Positions 1-11,073 of a stretch of DNA of 64,000 bases are shown here, in pieces. The position numbers and the translations under genes were made by a program. How positions within the stretch are numbered: position 1 is the stretch's first letter; each line of letters opens with the position of its first letter. This stretch comes from Zizania palustris (lineage: Eukaryota > Streptophyta > Magnoliopsida > Poales > Poaceae), in contig JAAALK010000079.1 of the NCBI GenBank assembly GCA_019279435.1, forward strand, positions 110,420,664 to 110,484,663. Direction: 5' to 3'. The notes under the pieces are model-generated. The model ran no database searches. It saw nothing but the letters and a program-made list of their open reading frames with translations, and was not told the DNA's origin.

Positions 1-33
1 CGTGCGACCTCACTTGGTATCACAACCTTCGAC

Positions 34-801
34 ATGGATGAACCCCCTCCGGGCAATGGGTTCGGCTCATAGTGGGTGAAGCCGCTGGAACCACCAATGC
101 TTCCGCCATACTATTGGGAAGGATCCCTGTAGGCTCCGAACTACACCTCGCCACCGGAGTACTCTTCGCAGTATAACGTTGCCCCCTATTTTCCTGAGTG
201 TTATGATTGGTAGGTGCAAATAGAGGCGGCGAAGGGGAATGTTTTCCACAAGATGTCCGTGGCACCTCCGAATCAACTCTTGTGGAAGAAAGCCAAGGAA
301 GACGTGCGCGAAGAGGCGAGGGAGAGGGAGTCCAAAGCCATCACAGTCAAGGTAGGGTCTCAGGAAGTCCCAATGTCGATGGCCCCCTCACCAAAGCCCG
401 ACGGAGGTAAGTCCCCTAGTCCGGACGAGGCCATTGCCGGAGCCCGGTCTGATCAGCCTGATGAGGCCGGTCTGACCAACAAGGTCCGCAGAAAGGTTCC
501 TACCAAGCATAAAAAACATGAGGCTGACCCGGTTGATTCCCGTTCATCCAGAAATCATAGAAACAAAGTGGTGGCACCCGGTACCAAGCCACAACCATCT
601 TGGGCATCTCTTGGTATGTCCAAATCACAAAAGAGGTGCCTTCAATGCCTGCGGTCACAGGAGATGCGCGAGAAGAAGGCCGAGGATGAGCGAGATGCCA
701 TATTCGAGGAAATTCACCCTCGGCCAGTCATGAAGCAAGTATGGAAGCCCAAATTGGTGGAGACAAAAAAACCCAGCTCCCATTCCAAGCGACGACGATG
801 A
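34..801 (+). pseudogene. Element C gag C-terminal region, degenerate
   Basis: One frame can be followed from an ATG at 34 to the stop at 801, with in-frame stops before position 214. From 214 it is open for 195 codons. The product is hydrophilic, rich in Lys, Glu and Pro, and ends with a basic block (KRCLQCLRSQEMREKKAEDE, then a VWKPK motif) resembling the gag-protease linker of this Gypsy subgroup. No zinc knuckle is visible in the retained part. A frame change near 790 separates it from the protease frame. It would have been the capsid-side part of a Gag-Pol polyprotein; it is not functional as read. The gag N-terminus is beyond the left edge. Confidence 0.6.
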
Positions 802-1288
802 TGACATGCTCGACGATGACTACATGCCCATCTCCAAGGGGCCCAAACCTCAGGCGATGGACATTAACGTCGTCATGCTTCCCGCCGAGTTCGCCCTGCC
901 ACGTGACAAGGCTGAGGTCGCTCAGTGGAACCTCGGCCCACGAGACGTCATTTTCGAGAAACCCGAGGATACGGCTCATTACCTGAAACCTCTCTACATC
1001 AAGGGGCATATTGACGGGAAGCCGATCTCCAGGATGCTTGTTGACGGCGGCGCCACTGTCAATTTAATGTCATACTATCTTTTGAAGAAGATTGGCATGG
1101 GAGAGGAAGACTTGAAGAAAACCAACCTAATGCTCAATGGCTTCAATGGCGAAAGCTCCGAAGCAAAAGTCATACTCTCCCTGGAGTTGATAGTAGGTAA
1201 CAAAACATTACCAAGAGCATTCTTTGTCATTGACGTGCAAGGTAACTACAGTGTGCTACATGGGCCTGATTGGATTCACGCAAATTGA
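785..1288 (+). pseudogene. Element C aspartic protease (retropepsin) domain
   Basis: An open frame of about 160 codons encodes a retropepsin. The catalytic loop MLVDGGATVNLM has its Asp codon at 1043-1045, and the flanking hydrophobic strands (YIKGHIDGKPISRM before, LPRAFFVIDVQGNYSVL after) fit the family. This enzyme cleaves the Gag-Pol polyprotein in the virus-like particle. It is preceded by a frameshift relative to gag and followed by a stop at 1286-1288, after which the pol frame is lost for about 160 bases. The active-site triad looks intact; the break is in continuity with the neighbours. The nearest relative in the window is the protease of element G at about 47171. Confidence 0.8.
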
Positions 1289-1514
1289 TGTATTCATTCT
1301 ATTTTTCACTAATGCCTAATGCAATGGGACGGCGATGATGTGGAGGTCGTACCAGTTGGACGATGTGTCCATCGATGCCATCCATGACAAAGTTGAGTGT
1401 CTATCAGGTAGAGACCTCTCAGATTACGACTTCCTTAGAGTATCTGGGGGATGTTTTGTACCTGTGTCTATAAGGCCGGCTGGTGTAACACGACTTTTTC
1501 TAAATTAGTAGTCA

Positions 1515-2760
1515 TGTCTAGTAAAAGTAATCTTGATTGGCTGAAGTCTCATGTAGAGCAATATCGGTCTACTAAAGATGGTATTGCCGAAGCCATTAAA
1601 GACTTTAGCGAAGTAGAAAAGCTAGGACAAGGTTTTGCATCGGCTGATCCTTTAGAAGAGGTCGATATAGGCGATGGTAACATTCCAAGGCTAACTTTTA
1701 TAAACCAAAATTTATACGATGACGAAAAGGCCAAAGTAATAAAGTTACTTCAGTCGTATGTTGATTGTTTTGCATGGGAATATAGCGAAATGCCCGGACT
1801 AAGCCGCGAGCTCGTGGAGCATCGGCTACCTATTAAACCTAGTTTTAGGCCTTATAAACAGCCCCTCGTCGCTTTAATTCGGCCATGTATGACCGAGTTA
1901 AACAGGAGGTAGAACGATTACTCAAGGTTGAATTTATTAGGCTATGCAGGTATGCTGAATGGGTCGCTAAAATTGTGCCTATAGAGAAGAAGGGAAGCGG
2001 CAAAATATGAGTTTGTATTGATTTCAGGGATCTGAACAAGGCCACTCCGAATGACGAATATCCCATGCCAATAGCTGACATGTTAATCAACGATGCCTCA
2101 GGACACAAGGTACTAAGTTTTCTTGATGCCAACGCTGGTTATAATTAAATTTTTATGGCCAAAGAGGACGTCTACAAGACAGTCTTTCAATGCCCTGGTT
2201 TTGTCGGTTTGTTTGAGTGGGTCGTTATGACTTTTGGTTTAAAGAATGCTGGCGCTACATATCAACGTGCTATGAATTTGATCTTTCATGACTTGCTAGG
2301 AGTTATGCTAGAGGTCTACATAGATGATGTTGTAGTCAAATCGGACGGTATGGGAAACCACCTAGCCGATTTGAGAGTTGCTTTTGATAGGATGTGTCAA
2401 TATGAATTGAAAATGAACCTGCTCAAATGCGTGTTTGCCGTGTCAATAGGAAAGTTCTTAGGATTCATGATTCATGAAAGAGGTATTGAGATTGATCCTA
2501 AGAGGCTTGAAAAGATTAGAAACTTTGAAGCGTTGACAAGCAAGAGAGATGTGCAAAAATTGCTAGGCAAGATGAATTATGTGCGTTGCTTTATATCCAA
2601 CTTGTCCGGAAAAATTGATGCTTTTATCCCCATACTCCGGCTAAATATTGAGTCCAAGTTCACTTGGGGGGCAAGTTAGCAAAGCACCTTTGAGAAAATT
2701 AAAGAGTGCTTGTCATCACCGCTACTGGTAAGAGCACCAAAAGTCATAATTCTGTTTTGA
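1515..2760 (+). pseudogene. Element C reverse transcriptase, broken
   Basis: The upstream part (to 1912) contains the VEHRLPIK motif that precedes the palm domain in Gypsy RTs. A stretch with several stops follows (1913-2154). Then 2155-2679 reads as the palm: FGLKNAGATYQRAMN and the catalytic VYIDDVVVKSD, with the YIDD box at 2317-2328, followed by the thumb segment KLLGKMNYVRCFI. The enzyme copies element RNA into DNA in the cytoplasmic particle. The catalytic Asp pair is kept, but stops (for example near 2010, 2147 and 2679) make the gene dead. The YIDD form and the NAGATYQR motif match Tat-type elements, not the chromovirus further right. Confidence 0.85.
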
Positions 2761-3540
2761 CTGTATATTGCTGTGGAAGATAGCATGATAGGAGATGTGC
2801 TAACTCAGGAGGTGGAGGGGAGAGAGTACATCATCACATTCTTGAGCCGCCACCTGCTGGACGCCGAGACAACGTACGTGTTTGTAGAGCATTTGTGTTT
2901 ATCACTTTATTATGCATGTACAAAATTACATCACTATCTTCTCCCTAGTACACGTATTGTTGCTTGTCAAACCGATGTTGTAAAATACATGTTGCAAAAG
3001 CCGATTCTAAATGGGAGAATCAGGAAGTGAGCTTATTCTTTAATTGAATACGATTTGGCTTATGAACCCCTAAGAACTATGAAAGGCCAAGTCGTCGCTA
3101 ATTTTATAGTTAATCACCACATACATGTCAATTGGGGTAATAGTATTGCTCTAATTGAAGTAGTGCCATGGAGACTTTATTTTGATGGTTCGGCTTGCAA
3201 GAATAGCCAAGGTATTGGAGTAGTCCTCATATCACCTAGTGGCATGCGCTTTGAGACCTCGACCCGCTTAGAATTTCCTTCCACTAATAATCAAGCCGAA
3301 TACGAAGCTTTATTACTTGGACTTGAATTGATAGATTCCATAGGTGTCAAACATGTTCATGCATATGGTGATTCTCTGTTAGTGGTGCAATAAGTAGCTA
3401 AGATTGCTCAATGTTTTAATGGCTTGCTAAATAGCTACTTAGACAAATGTTTGGACATAATTACTACCTTTGATGATTTCAAAATTACCCACGTGTCTAG
3501 AGAAGCCAATTCAATTGCAACTGATTTGGCTTAGCAAGCC
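2761..3540 (+). pseudogene. Element C tandem RNase H domains (Gypsy type, then archaeal type)
   Basis: The first RNase H/connection region (2773-3030) contains REYIITFLSRHLLDAETTY and a stop at 3028-3030. The second (3055-3393) begins with MKGQVVANFIV and has the aRNH signature RLYFDGSACKNSQGIGVVL, then NNQAEYEALLLGLELI and YGDSLLVVQ. The catalytic residues Asp (YFDGS), Glu (QAEYEA) and Asp (YGDSL) are visible. A TAA at 3391-3393 interrupts the end, and similarity continues to about 3540. RNase H removes the RNA strand during reverse transcription; the paired arrangement is a Tat-lineage trait. From 3541 to about 3850 the linker to integrase is GC-rich and stop-ridden and holds no gene. Confidence 0.8.
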
Positions 3541-3849
3541 ATAGCCCCCACGATAGAGCCCTTCGTCTATCAGAGGGCTCTACGCACCGGGCTCCCCATG
3601 CCAAAGCCTTTCGAGCAGCGGGGGCCATCGTGCACCGGACCCCCATCAAAGGGCTTCGGTCTGAATGGCTCCGCACGACCAAACAGATCGACCTTTGGTA
3701 GGAACTAGAAAGGCTTGGGGGGCACCTCGAAATCAATAATTTATATGCCACATCAAAGAAGAAATTGGGGAACCCTCCGGAGATCTAGAAGGATTATTGG
3801 ATAATTCCAATCATCCAGTACCTAAGCAATCCCAGTAAAAGGGTTGATC

Positions 3850-5045
3850 AGAAAAATCGACGATAGGCATTTAAATTTGTGCTACTCGACGATGTACTAT
3901 ACGACCAAACTATTGATGGGTACTCCTAAAGTGCTTAGATGCCGATCAATCTAAGGTAGCTATGGGAGAAGTTCATGAGGGACTCTGTGGCACTCATCAG
4001 TCGGCCCAAAAAATGAGTTGGATGCTCAAAAGAGCAGGTTTTTATTGGCCAACTATGACTAAGGATTGTTTTAAGTATTATAGAGGGTGTAAAGCATGTC
4101 AAAAGTTTGGTAATATTCAGTTGGCTCTTACGTCATTACTTAACCCTATTATCAAACCATGGCCGCTGCGAGGTTCGGGTTTAGACTTCATCGGCCAAAT
4201 TCATCCTCCCACTTCAAAAGGGCATCGGTTCGTGCTTATGGCGACATACTACTTCACCAAATGGACTGAAGTCACGCCCCTCAAGAACATGACTCACAAC
4301 GAGGTAACTGATTTCATCTTGAAGCACATCATACATAGATTCTGTATTCCCCGAACTCTCACTATAGATCAAGGTACTTCATTTGTTGCTATAGAGATGA
4401 GAGACTTTGCCAAATTTTATGGCATTAAGTTAATAAACTCTTCACCATACCACTTAGGCCAATGGTTAGGTCGAGTCTAGTAATAAAACTGAAATTAAGC
4501 TCATTAAGAAGAAAATTGAAGAGTTCCCTAAAAGGTGGCATGAAGTGCTTTCAGAAGCATTGTGGGCTTGTAGAGTTGCAAAGCACGATGCTACCAAAGT
4601 TAGTCCATATGAGTTAGTATATGGACAAGAAGCCATTCTATCGGTAGAGGTAGATCTTGGCTCATTAAGATTTCTTAAGCAAGATGGCTTATCAGTCAAT
4701 GAATATGAAATTGTTTTTAAGGATAAGTTAGAAGAAGTGACCGATAAGAGGTTGAGGCATCTAGAAGCAATAAAGAAAGATAAAAGGTGAGTATCTAGAG
4801 CCTACAACAAAAGAGTCAAACCAAAATCGTTTCAAGTTGGTGACTTGGTTTGGAAGACGATTTTGCCCTTAGGCACTAAGAGTCCAGAATTTGGTAAATG
4901 GTCGCCTAGTTTTGAAGACACTTTTAAAGTGGCTAAAATCACTCCAGGTAATGCATACTTGTTAGAGTCTCTACAAGGAGAGTGATTTCGAAGATCTTTA
5001 AATGGCAGATATTTGAAAAAATACTTCCCAAGTGTGTGGCAAAGC
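3850..5045 (+). pseudogene. Element C integrase, broken
   Basis: The HHCC zinc-binding part (VHEGLCGTH ... CKACQKF) and first catalytic Asp (GLDFIG) are in the open stretch 3962-4480, as is the second Asp (TIDQGTSF). A stop replaces the Gln of the usual NGQxE motif just before the catalytic Glu (around 4465), and the frame then continues with VESSNKTEIKL and the C-terminal region (WHEVLSEALW, YGQEAILSVEVDL) to a stop at about 4788. A last readable piece (FQVGDLVWKTILP ... RYLKKYFPSVW) ends near 5040. Integrase joins element cDNA to host DNA. At least two stops make this copy inactive. From 5046 to the polypurine tract there is only short noncoding sequence. Confidence 0.85.
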
Positions 5046-5120
5046 GCTTAAAAGTGTCGAAAGGCCGATATGGAAGGTATCGTCCTTATCTCGTTGTGCT
5101 TTTAGTTCACTTAGTTCGCT

Positions 5121-5136
5121 AAAAGGCAGGGGCATG
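5121..5136 (+). promoter_or_regulatory. Polypurine tract of element C
   Basis: A purine-rich AAAAGGCAGGGGCATG directly precedes the TG of the 3' LTR, where plus-strand DNA synthesis is primed in LTR elements. The LTR at 24376 is preceded by a similar string. Confidence 0.7.
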
Positions 5137-5446
5137 TGTTGATAGCAAAAAATGGCATTAATTATCAAGATTGTCAAAATATCAATTTTGGTATTTGGGC
5201 CGAAAATACACAAGTCCTGGTACAAGACGAAGCCTTATAGTCCCAGAGGACCATCTTCATGAGGCCTCGAAGGCCTTTTAACGGGCTGCTGGCTTCGGCC
5301 TAACAGCCCTTCGGAGGCCCGCCTCGTCAAAGCTTCGGCCCGAGGAGCAGACTTCGATGGGCCCTACAGATTCTAGTTGTTTTTATCCCTAAACTTGATT
5401 AGGCCGAATCTTGTTAGATTAGTATTAGAGATAAGAAGACTAGCCC

Positions 5447-5456
5447 CTATAAATAC
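5447..5456 (+). promoter_or_regulatory. TATA box in the LTR of element C
   Basis: CTATAAATAC lies about 310 bases into the LTR, followed by the GC-rich stretch usual at an LTR transcription start. It would drive the element RNA from the 5' copy. Confidence 0.6.
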
Positions 5457-5603
5457 AGGGGTGAGGCTGGTTCATCAGGGCCGCCACAACAAATCAACCA
5501 CAAAGCCCTAACTTTGAACCGTACATTACTTTCTTTACTTTTTCGTACACCTTCATGGGTTTGCCTAGAAGCCCTCTGTCGGCCACACCATAACAGTGGT
5601 AAG

Positions 5604-5709
5604 CCTTGTTGGTTCGCTTGTGAATCACCCATAATCTACGTAACATAGTGCTATCACCTTGTTGGCTCGCTTATAAACCCTCCGTTAATCTACGTAACAG
5701 ATAGCTACC
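5604..5709 (+). repeat. 53-bp tandem duplication in the element C LTR
   Basis: Two adjacent diverged units both begin CCTTGTTGG(T/C)TCGCTT and contain AATCTACGTAACA; they start at 5604 and 5657. Confidence 0.6.
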
Positions 5710-6455
5710 TTCGTTCTACATACTGCAACATTTAGTAATTAGGACTTCAGGTCGAATTGGTACTTGATCTCAACTTTGTTGTAGGTTTCACGTCCGGAGC
5801 CCCTTCGCCGAAGGTTTCGGGAGATGGGAAGCTGGTTTCGGAGGCTGCTAGAGCACCCTTCGGTGAATCCCTACTTCGACCGCATGTGCCCGATTCATCA
5901 TGTTTTTGTCGGTCTAGTTAATTCACGTGCACTAGAGCCACTTCGCATCGGGGGTGCTTCGCGCCGAGGTTATGCTAGAATTTTCTACATTGGACTTCAT
6001 CGCGCTAGCGCTCTGCATGTGATTTTGTCATGTCAGGAGGATTCGCACCGAACTCTGTCGTTCGGGAGTGATTTTGCGTCGTGATCTATTTGGAGCCCAT
6101 CTTCGGCCAGATCGATCCGAAAGCCAAAGGTTATCTGAGGCACACCCTTCACACCAGACGCCGAAGGCCCCCTTCAGTGACCCTTCGAATGGTACACTCT
6201 GAACCAATTAGGCTCCATTCGCCCGATTGGGCTATTTTATATATATATTTTTTGGTTAATTGGATTATTTCTGTGTGATCTAATTACCTGGCGACTCCAC
6301 CCCCTTGCCACTATTAAGGGCAGTCAGAACGTGACGTCAGTGTTGTGTACCGCTTAGGCTCGTTCCTAAGTATCCACACGCCTTTGGATCGTCGAACTGA
6401 CCCAAGTGCGCAGGCACGTTTTCGTGTCAACAAGTAAATACCTTTGAGTTTGCAG

Positions 6456-8400
6456 AATTAGTTCCGGTGGAGGTGGTCCCGGAGCTAGAGACAAGTTCAG
6501 TGCTAATGACGGCTTCGGCGCAGGAGACAGTTCCAACACAAGAGACAGCTTCGACACAGGAGACAGCTCCAGCGTAGGAGATGGCTCTAGAGCAGGTGAT
6601 GACTCCGAAGTAGGTGGCGGCTCCTAGAAAAGGAAAAGGCAAATCCTGGCCGATGCCTGCTCCCGCAGTGGGGTTGACTCCATCTGAGTCAACCGACGGG
6701 GGGTAGTCCACAGAAGCTTCGGAGGATGCCTCTTTTCTGGCCCCTTTTCTTGAAAGAAGGACTGGACTTCGGCCTCTGCTGGAGCCTCCAGATCGGGCTA
6801 GTCGAGAGGTGGGCGAGACCGAGCTAGTCTCCGCAATAAGTGAGGCCAAAGGGTCAGAGCTAGATGCTACCCTTGAACGGGTTGCCTATCACGTACGACG
6901 CACCTGCAAATGTTAGTTTTATTTGAAGTACATACCATACTCACCTTGCTCCTTTTTTGGCAACATGTTGTTCTTGCTCGTGTAGCTGCTATTTCTAATG
7001 AGCGCGAATGTAATCGGCTTAAAGAGAAGGTGATGACCCTCAAAGAGAGCCTTGCTGACTCCGAGGGTTGGGCTTTGGACTTAGAGGAGATAGTCCATGT
7101 AGAGCGGACCATGAATGCAAAGCTGGAGGCTACAAATGAAGAGCTTTTGGCTGAGCAGGTGGTACACTGGGACAAAGTCGAAAGGCTTCGTGAGGAGCGA
7201 GCGGCCTTTGGAGCTGAAGTCGTATGACTTTGGGAAGAGCGTCAACATTCAGCCGACGAAGTAAGGTTACTACTTGCTCAGAAGATTGTCCTCATGACGA
7301 AGACAACCGAGCTCAACACTTTGATCCATGACATGCAACTTTCGTCAGAGGCCTTGGTTGCGTAAAAGGAAAAGTGCAACTGTACAGTCTCCGAGACCAT
7401 GGACGTCCTCTAGGCGTCTTGGAATAGTTCAGGATGGCTTGCGCCTCTTCCTTATCGACGAACAAAACTTTGGCTTGGAAGCTGAAGATGATCCAAGCGG
7501 CAGAAAATACGATGAAGACTTTGGGTACTCGGTACGGAGAAATCTCTAGACAAGTAGCCATGCTCGGAGTACTTCGCCACTTTGAAGACATCGGAATTTC
7601 TATTGCACCAGACGTGGGAGTAGCACCTGCTAGTTTTGCTAGCGACCATCTGTTGACCACTTCGCCCGACGTCGTTGCAGCTTGGGATGCTTTTCAAGCA
7701 TCCTAGAAAGCTGAAGGTCGGACAGTGGTGAAGACATGGATCAACGAAGGTCATCGGCAAAACCAAGCACGTATGCTGCCTCCAACGAAGCCTTCGACAA
7801 GCATGCCTCTTCTAGACTCGAAGGTCTAGCTCTCCTTAGGGCCCTATTATGTAAAAACTTGTATTCCTGTCTTGCTTTTAATGAAAAAGACTTATTTGGA
7901 AATGCTTTTAGGATTTTTCGTATTTTCTGGATGATGATATTGAAGGACAATAGGTTAATGAAGGGATCTATCAGCAGTGGGCTACCTTTGAAGCCTTAAG
8001 ACCTCACAGACGTCCTCGATTTTCTGTTCCTCAAGGAAGCCATGGAGAGGTTGCACCTGACATTTGTAGTGAAGTGCTAGCTTATATTAAGGAGGAAAAG
8101 AAGGAAATTGTAGATTTAACATCTTCATGTTCGGAGGACATCGACTGGTCCGAAGAAGAATGGTCTGACGAAGACCTAGCGAAGACCAGCCCCAAAAGAC
8201 TTCAGACCTGGGCTGAACTTCAACAAGAGCAGAAGGACTTTAGAGCTTCACAAAAAGGGAAGCAGATTAAACGAAAAGTTCTGAAGACCCCACGCTCAGG
8301 AACAAGTCGCCCTTGAAGTCAGGTGAACACCGAAGCTAGTCTTAGGGATCAGAGGGGTCTTCGTTTTCTTCTTGGTTTAGACACTGATTTTTCAAGATGT
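6456..8400 (+). pseudogene. Element A antisense gene, exons 3-5, decayed
   Basis: This aligns with exons 3-5 of the antisense gene of element B. Exon 3 (6456-6892) keeps the reading frame throughout, with conserved blocks PFLERRTGLRPLLE and SREVGETELV, but has three in-frame TAG stops. Its donor GT at 6893 is kept. Intron 3 is about 68 bases (72 in B) and its acceptor reads GG, not AG, at 6959-6960. Exon 4 starts QHVVLARVAA at 6961 and is a coiled-coil region that later loses frame. Exon 5 (from about 7912) keeps TWAELQQEQKDFRAS, identical to B, and RGLRFLLGLDTDFS. An acceptor TTTTAG precedes it. Exons 1-2 are missing because C is inserted in intron 2. Frame retention across exon 3 in such an old copy suggests past selection; the gene cannot work now. 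Confidence 0.75.
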
Positions 8401-8734
8401 AACATAATTGATTGGCTAATATAAATTGAAATGCGTTGAAAGCGTGCCTTTACCTCCTATCCCCTCTTTGAGGGTGAGTGCCTTCGATTATCAAGCGAAG
8501 TCGGTCATGCACAATGCCTGGCATTCTTATCTATGCTTAATGCACAATTTTCATAGAGTTTTTCACTTTAGAAGCTCGGAGACCCTATTGTATTGAATAG
8601 AAAATTGTAACTAGTGGTTCGAAATCCGAGTAGATGGTCGTTATGGACCTCGTAGGACTCTTCAAACCTAAAGGTGCGGAGTCCATAAATGGTAGCTTAG
8701 TACTCTTTTTTGGATGTATTGGAATCTGGTTATT

Positions 8735-9090
8735 TTGGTTGCCTTCGACTCTTTTACGGATGCTTTCAAGCCAATGGCTCGGAATCCATTTTTATGGTCA
8801 CCTTCGACTCTTTTGCGGATGCTTTCAAGACAATGTCTTGGAATCCGTTTTTCATGGTCACCTTCGACTCTTTTCTAGATGCTTTCAAGCTAGTGGCTTA
8901 GAATCCGTTTTTCATGGTCACCTTCAACTCTTTTCCGGATGCTTTCAAGACAGTGGCTCGGAATCCGTTTTTCATGGTCACCTTTGACTCTTTTCCAGAT
9001 GCTTTCAAGCCATTGGCTCGAAATCCGTTTTTCTGGTCACCTTCTACTTTCACAGATGCTTTAAGCCAGTGGCTCGAAGTCTGTTGATTG
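8735..9090 (+). repeat. Tandem hairpin array of element A (about 60-bp units)
   Basis: About six units contain GATGCTTTCAAG, then a small inverted repeat, then TTTTTxATGGTCACC. The inverted repeat is AGCC-AAT-GGCT in the first unit and AAGCC-ATT-GGCT near 9003; other units are imperfect. The array separates the antisense gene from the integrase end, as in element B at 15960-16400. Confidence 0.8.
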
Positions 9091-9254
9091 GGTTCGTATG
9101 AATGATGCTTACCTATGCAATTAGCCCTGTTCCCCTAATGCGTCCACCAGCGGTAGGAATCATTTTGAGAGGTATGCATAATTCAAACCATAAGCTTTAT
9201 TTATTTAGAAAGGTGTTTATAACTTGTTACAAGGAGCCCATAATTCAAACCATG

Positions 9255-10400
9255 CATGTTTTAATTCTTCTCCTTCTAAATTGGCTAATTTAAAAGATCT
9301 GGGGCTTCTTGAACGCAATATGATATATGGTCCTTCCCATTTATTTCCTAATTTTCCGAGAGCAATTATGCTTCGCAATACTAAATGACCCGGCTTAAGT
9401 TCATTAAGCTTTATCTTTGGGTCGTACCATGCCTTGGTCTGATGTTGGTACTTCGTCAGATTGGCAACAACTCAAAGAATTATCTCTTTAGTCAAGTCAA
9501 GCGAAGTCTGTCTTTCATTGTCAAGCTATGGTTCCATGATTCGGAGGGAACCTCCTTTTAGATCTGTGGGCATCATGGCTTCATCTCCGAACAATAACCA
9601 GACATGGGTGAACCCTATAGACCTTGCCTGAGTCGTTCAGACGGACCACAAAATATTCGGGAGTTCCTCGGTCCACATCCCCTTTGCCAATCCTACTATC
9701 CTTTGATTTAAGCCTGATAAAATATTACCATTGGCTCGCTCGACGGCTCCATTGGATTGAGGATGACGGACAGTTGCAAAGCACATTTGGATACCAAGAC
9801 CTTCGCAGAATTATCTAAAAGGTTCGGCATCGAACTTGGTGCCATTGTCGATTGTAAGCTGCCTAGGTACTCCGAATTTGCAAAAAATATTTTGCCAGAA
9901 AATTTTTTGCACATTTTTCGAAGCGATAGCAGTTAGGGGCTCGGCTTCGACCCATTTAAAAAATATTCAATTGCTACCACTGTAAATTTTAGGCTACCTT
10001 TTGCCATTGGGAAGGGCCAATGAAATCCATTCCCCATCGGGCCATTGGCCATACCGGAGTGATAACCTGAAGAGGTGTAGGGGGACGATGACTCCGTCTT
10101 CCCATCCATTGACATCCCTGATAAGTGCGAACTAAGGACTCCACATCAGCTACTATAGTATACCAATAAAGCCCATGGCGAAGTGTTTTGCCAGCTAGAG
10201 CTCGAGGGGCTAGATGGCTACCATATAGGCCTTCATGAATTTCCCGAAGTATGTCTTGTACTTTGGATTGGGAGATACATCGGAGTAGGGAGGAACAAAC
10301 TACGATCTTGTATAATATGCCGTTGATAATATGATAGTTTCAGACCCTCAACTGTAACCTTGACAACTATGGGCCTTTGGGCAAATTAGATTCGTGCTGC
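9255..10400 (-). pseudogene. Element A integrase, decayed
   Basis: On the minus strand this matches the integrase of element B through its length: the C-terminal part (9255-9600), the DDE core (9600-10000, including WVEAEPLTAIASKNV and an IDNGTKF block carrying the second catalytic Asp) and the zinc-binding N-terminal part (10080-10330). The codon that is a stop in B after WVEA is a Glu codon here. The frame is broken in many places and no long open frame remains. It would have inserted element cDNA into the genome. Confidence 0.75.
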
Positions 10401-10407
10401 AACAAAT

Positions 10408-11073
10408 TCATAATTGGACTCCACCAATCATTGCTCGATGTGCAAAGTTCCTCAGCAGGAGTGAGTTGTGATACCAAGGGGAGGCAAGTTCTTCATAAAA
10501 AACCCCTTCCGGGATATCTAGGGCTCCAGCTGCAGCTTTGGCCAAGACGTCTGCTTGCTGGTTGTCGGCTCGTGGGATGCTCCGGATAGAAATCCCTTTA
10601 AATGCTACTTCAGTCTTGCAGATTTCTTCCAAATATTTGTCAAGATGTGGATGTCGAACTTGAAAACTTTTACCAACGTGCCCCACAACAATCTGAGAGT
10701 CTGTTTTTATGACAACCCTTGCGGCGCAAAGTGCGCGTGCTTTGCAAAGGTCAAGCGGGATTCCTTCATACTCCGCAATATTGTTGGTGGACTTAAAGTT
10801 GAGTCTTGCAGAGTACATTGCTTTTGTCCTAGAGGAAAAATTATGACTGCTTCGGTGCCTGCTCCGGATGCCTGGAAAGCCCCGTTAGAGTATACGGTCC
10901 ATACACCTTCATTTGATTCTTTTGGAGCCCATACTGCAGACGGGGTCAATTCCGCTAGGAAATCAGCCACCACTTGTGATTTAATGGTTGTTCTTGCTAC
11001 GAAGGAAATGCCAAAAGGGGCTAGCTCGACAGCCCATTTCCCAATTCTCCCGGTGGAATCTTTGCTTCGGAGC
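10408..11073 (-). pseudogene. Element A archaeal-type RNase H, decayed and split by element B
   Basis: Two overlapping minus-strand frames cover it. The right one (10973-10707) has VWTVYSNGAFQASGAG, where the first catalytic Asp is Asn. The left one (10818-10408) has LNFKSTNNIAEYEG, then KTDSQIVVGHVGKSFQVRHP and IPRADNQQADVLAKAAAGAL. A frameshift near 10810 separates them. The upstream end meets the B insertion at 11073, and the preceding pol part continues at 22505. In pol this domain lies between the Gypsy RNase H and integrase. Confidence 0.8.
11069..11073. repeat. Target-site duplication of element B, left copy (GGAGC)
   Basis: GGAGC directly abuts the TG of the left LTR and is repeated exactly at 22500-22504 after the right LTR. 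The joined flanks match the intact pol of element B near 18414, so this is the true insertion site. Confidence 0.95.

Larger units (their letters stand above)
1..6432 (+). mobile_element. Element C: Tat-type Ty3/Gypsy retrotransposon, 5' end outside the window
   Basis: The order gag C-terminus, protease, reverse transcriptase, RNase H, second (archaeal-type) RNase H, integrase, polypurine tract and 3' LTR is readable on the plus strand. Two RNase H regions in tandem are known for the Tat lineage of plant Gypsy elements. All domains are broken by stops and frameshifts. The element sits inside intron 2 of the antisense gene of element A, because sequence resuming at 6433 matches the end of that intron in element B. 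The first bases after the LTR (AGTAA) would be one target-site copy; the other lies left of the window and cannot be checked. Confidence 0.85.
5137..6432 (+). repeat. 3' LTR of element C (1296 bp)
   Basis: It starts TGTTGATAGC right after the polypurine tract and ends GTGTCAACA at 6432, so it has TG...CA ends with a short inverted repeat (TGTTGA/TCAACA). After 6432 the sequence switches to the intron and exon sequence of element A. No gene lies inside; the short open frames at 5824-6278 are not supported. The partner LTR is outside the window, so the LTR pair cannot be dated. Confidence 0.85.
6433..11073 (-). mobile_element. Element A, left part: old Tat-type Gypsy element
   Basis: This is the 3' half of a minus-strand Gypsy element of the same family as B. 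Reading right to left it has RNase H, integrase, a tandem hairpin array and, on the plus strand, the remains of the antisense gene. It stops at 11073 with GGAGC, the target site of element B, and resumes at 22505. Its left end is interrupted at 6433 by element C. It is far more decayed than B. Confidence 0.85.

Noticed and set aside
5824..6278. Open frames of 86 and 65 codons in the C LTR
   Set aside because: They lie wholly in an LTR, lack similarity, and are of a length expected by chance.
6427..6849. A 140-codon minus-strand frame
   Set aside because: It overlaps exon 3 of the A antisense gene, whose plus-strand frame aligns to element B; the minus frame has no similarity and arises from repetitive Gln/Glu/Thr codons.
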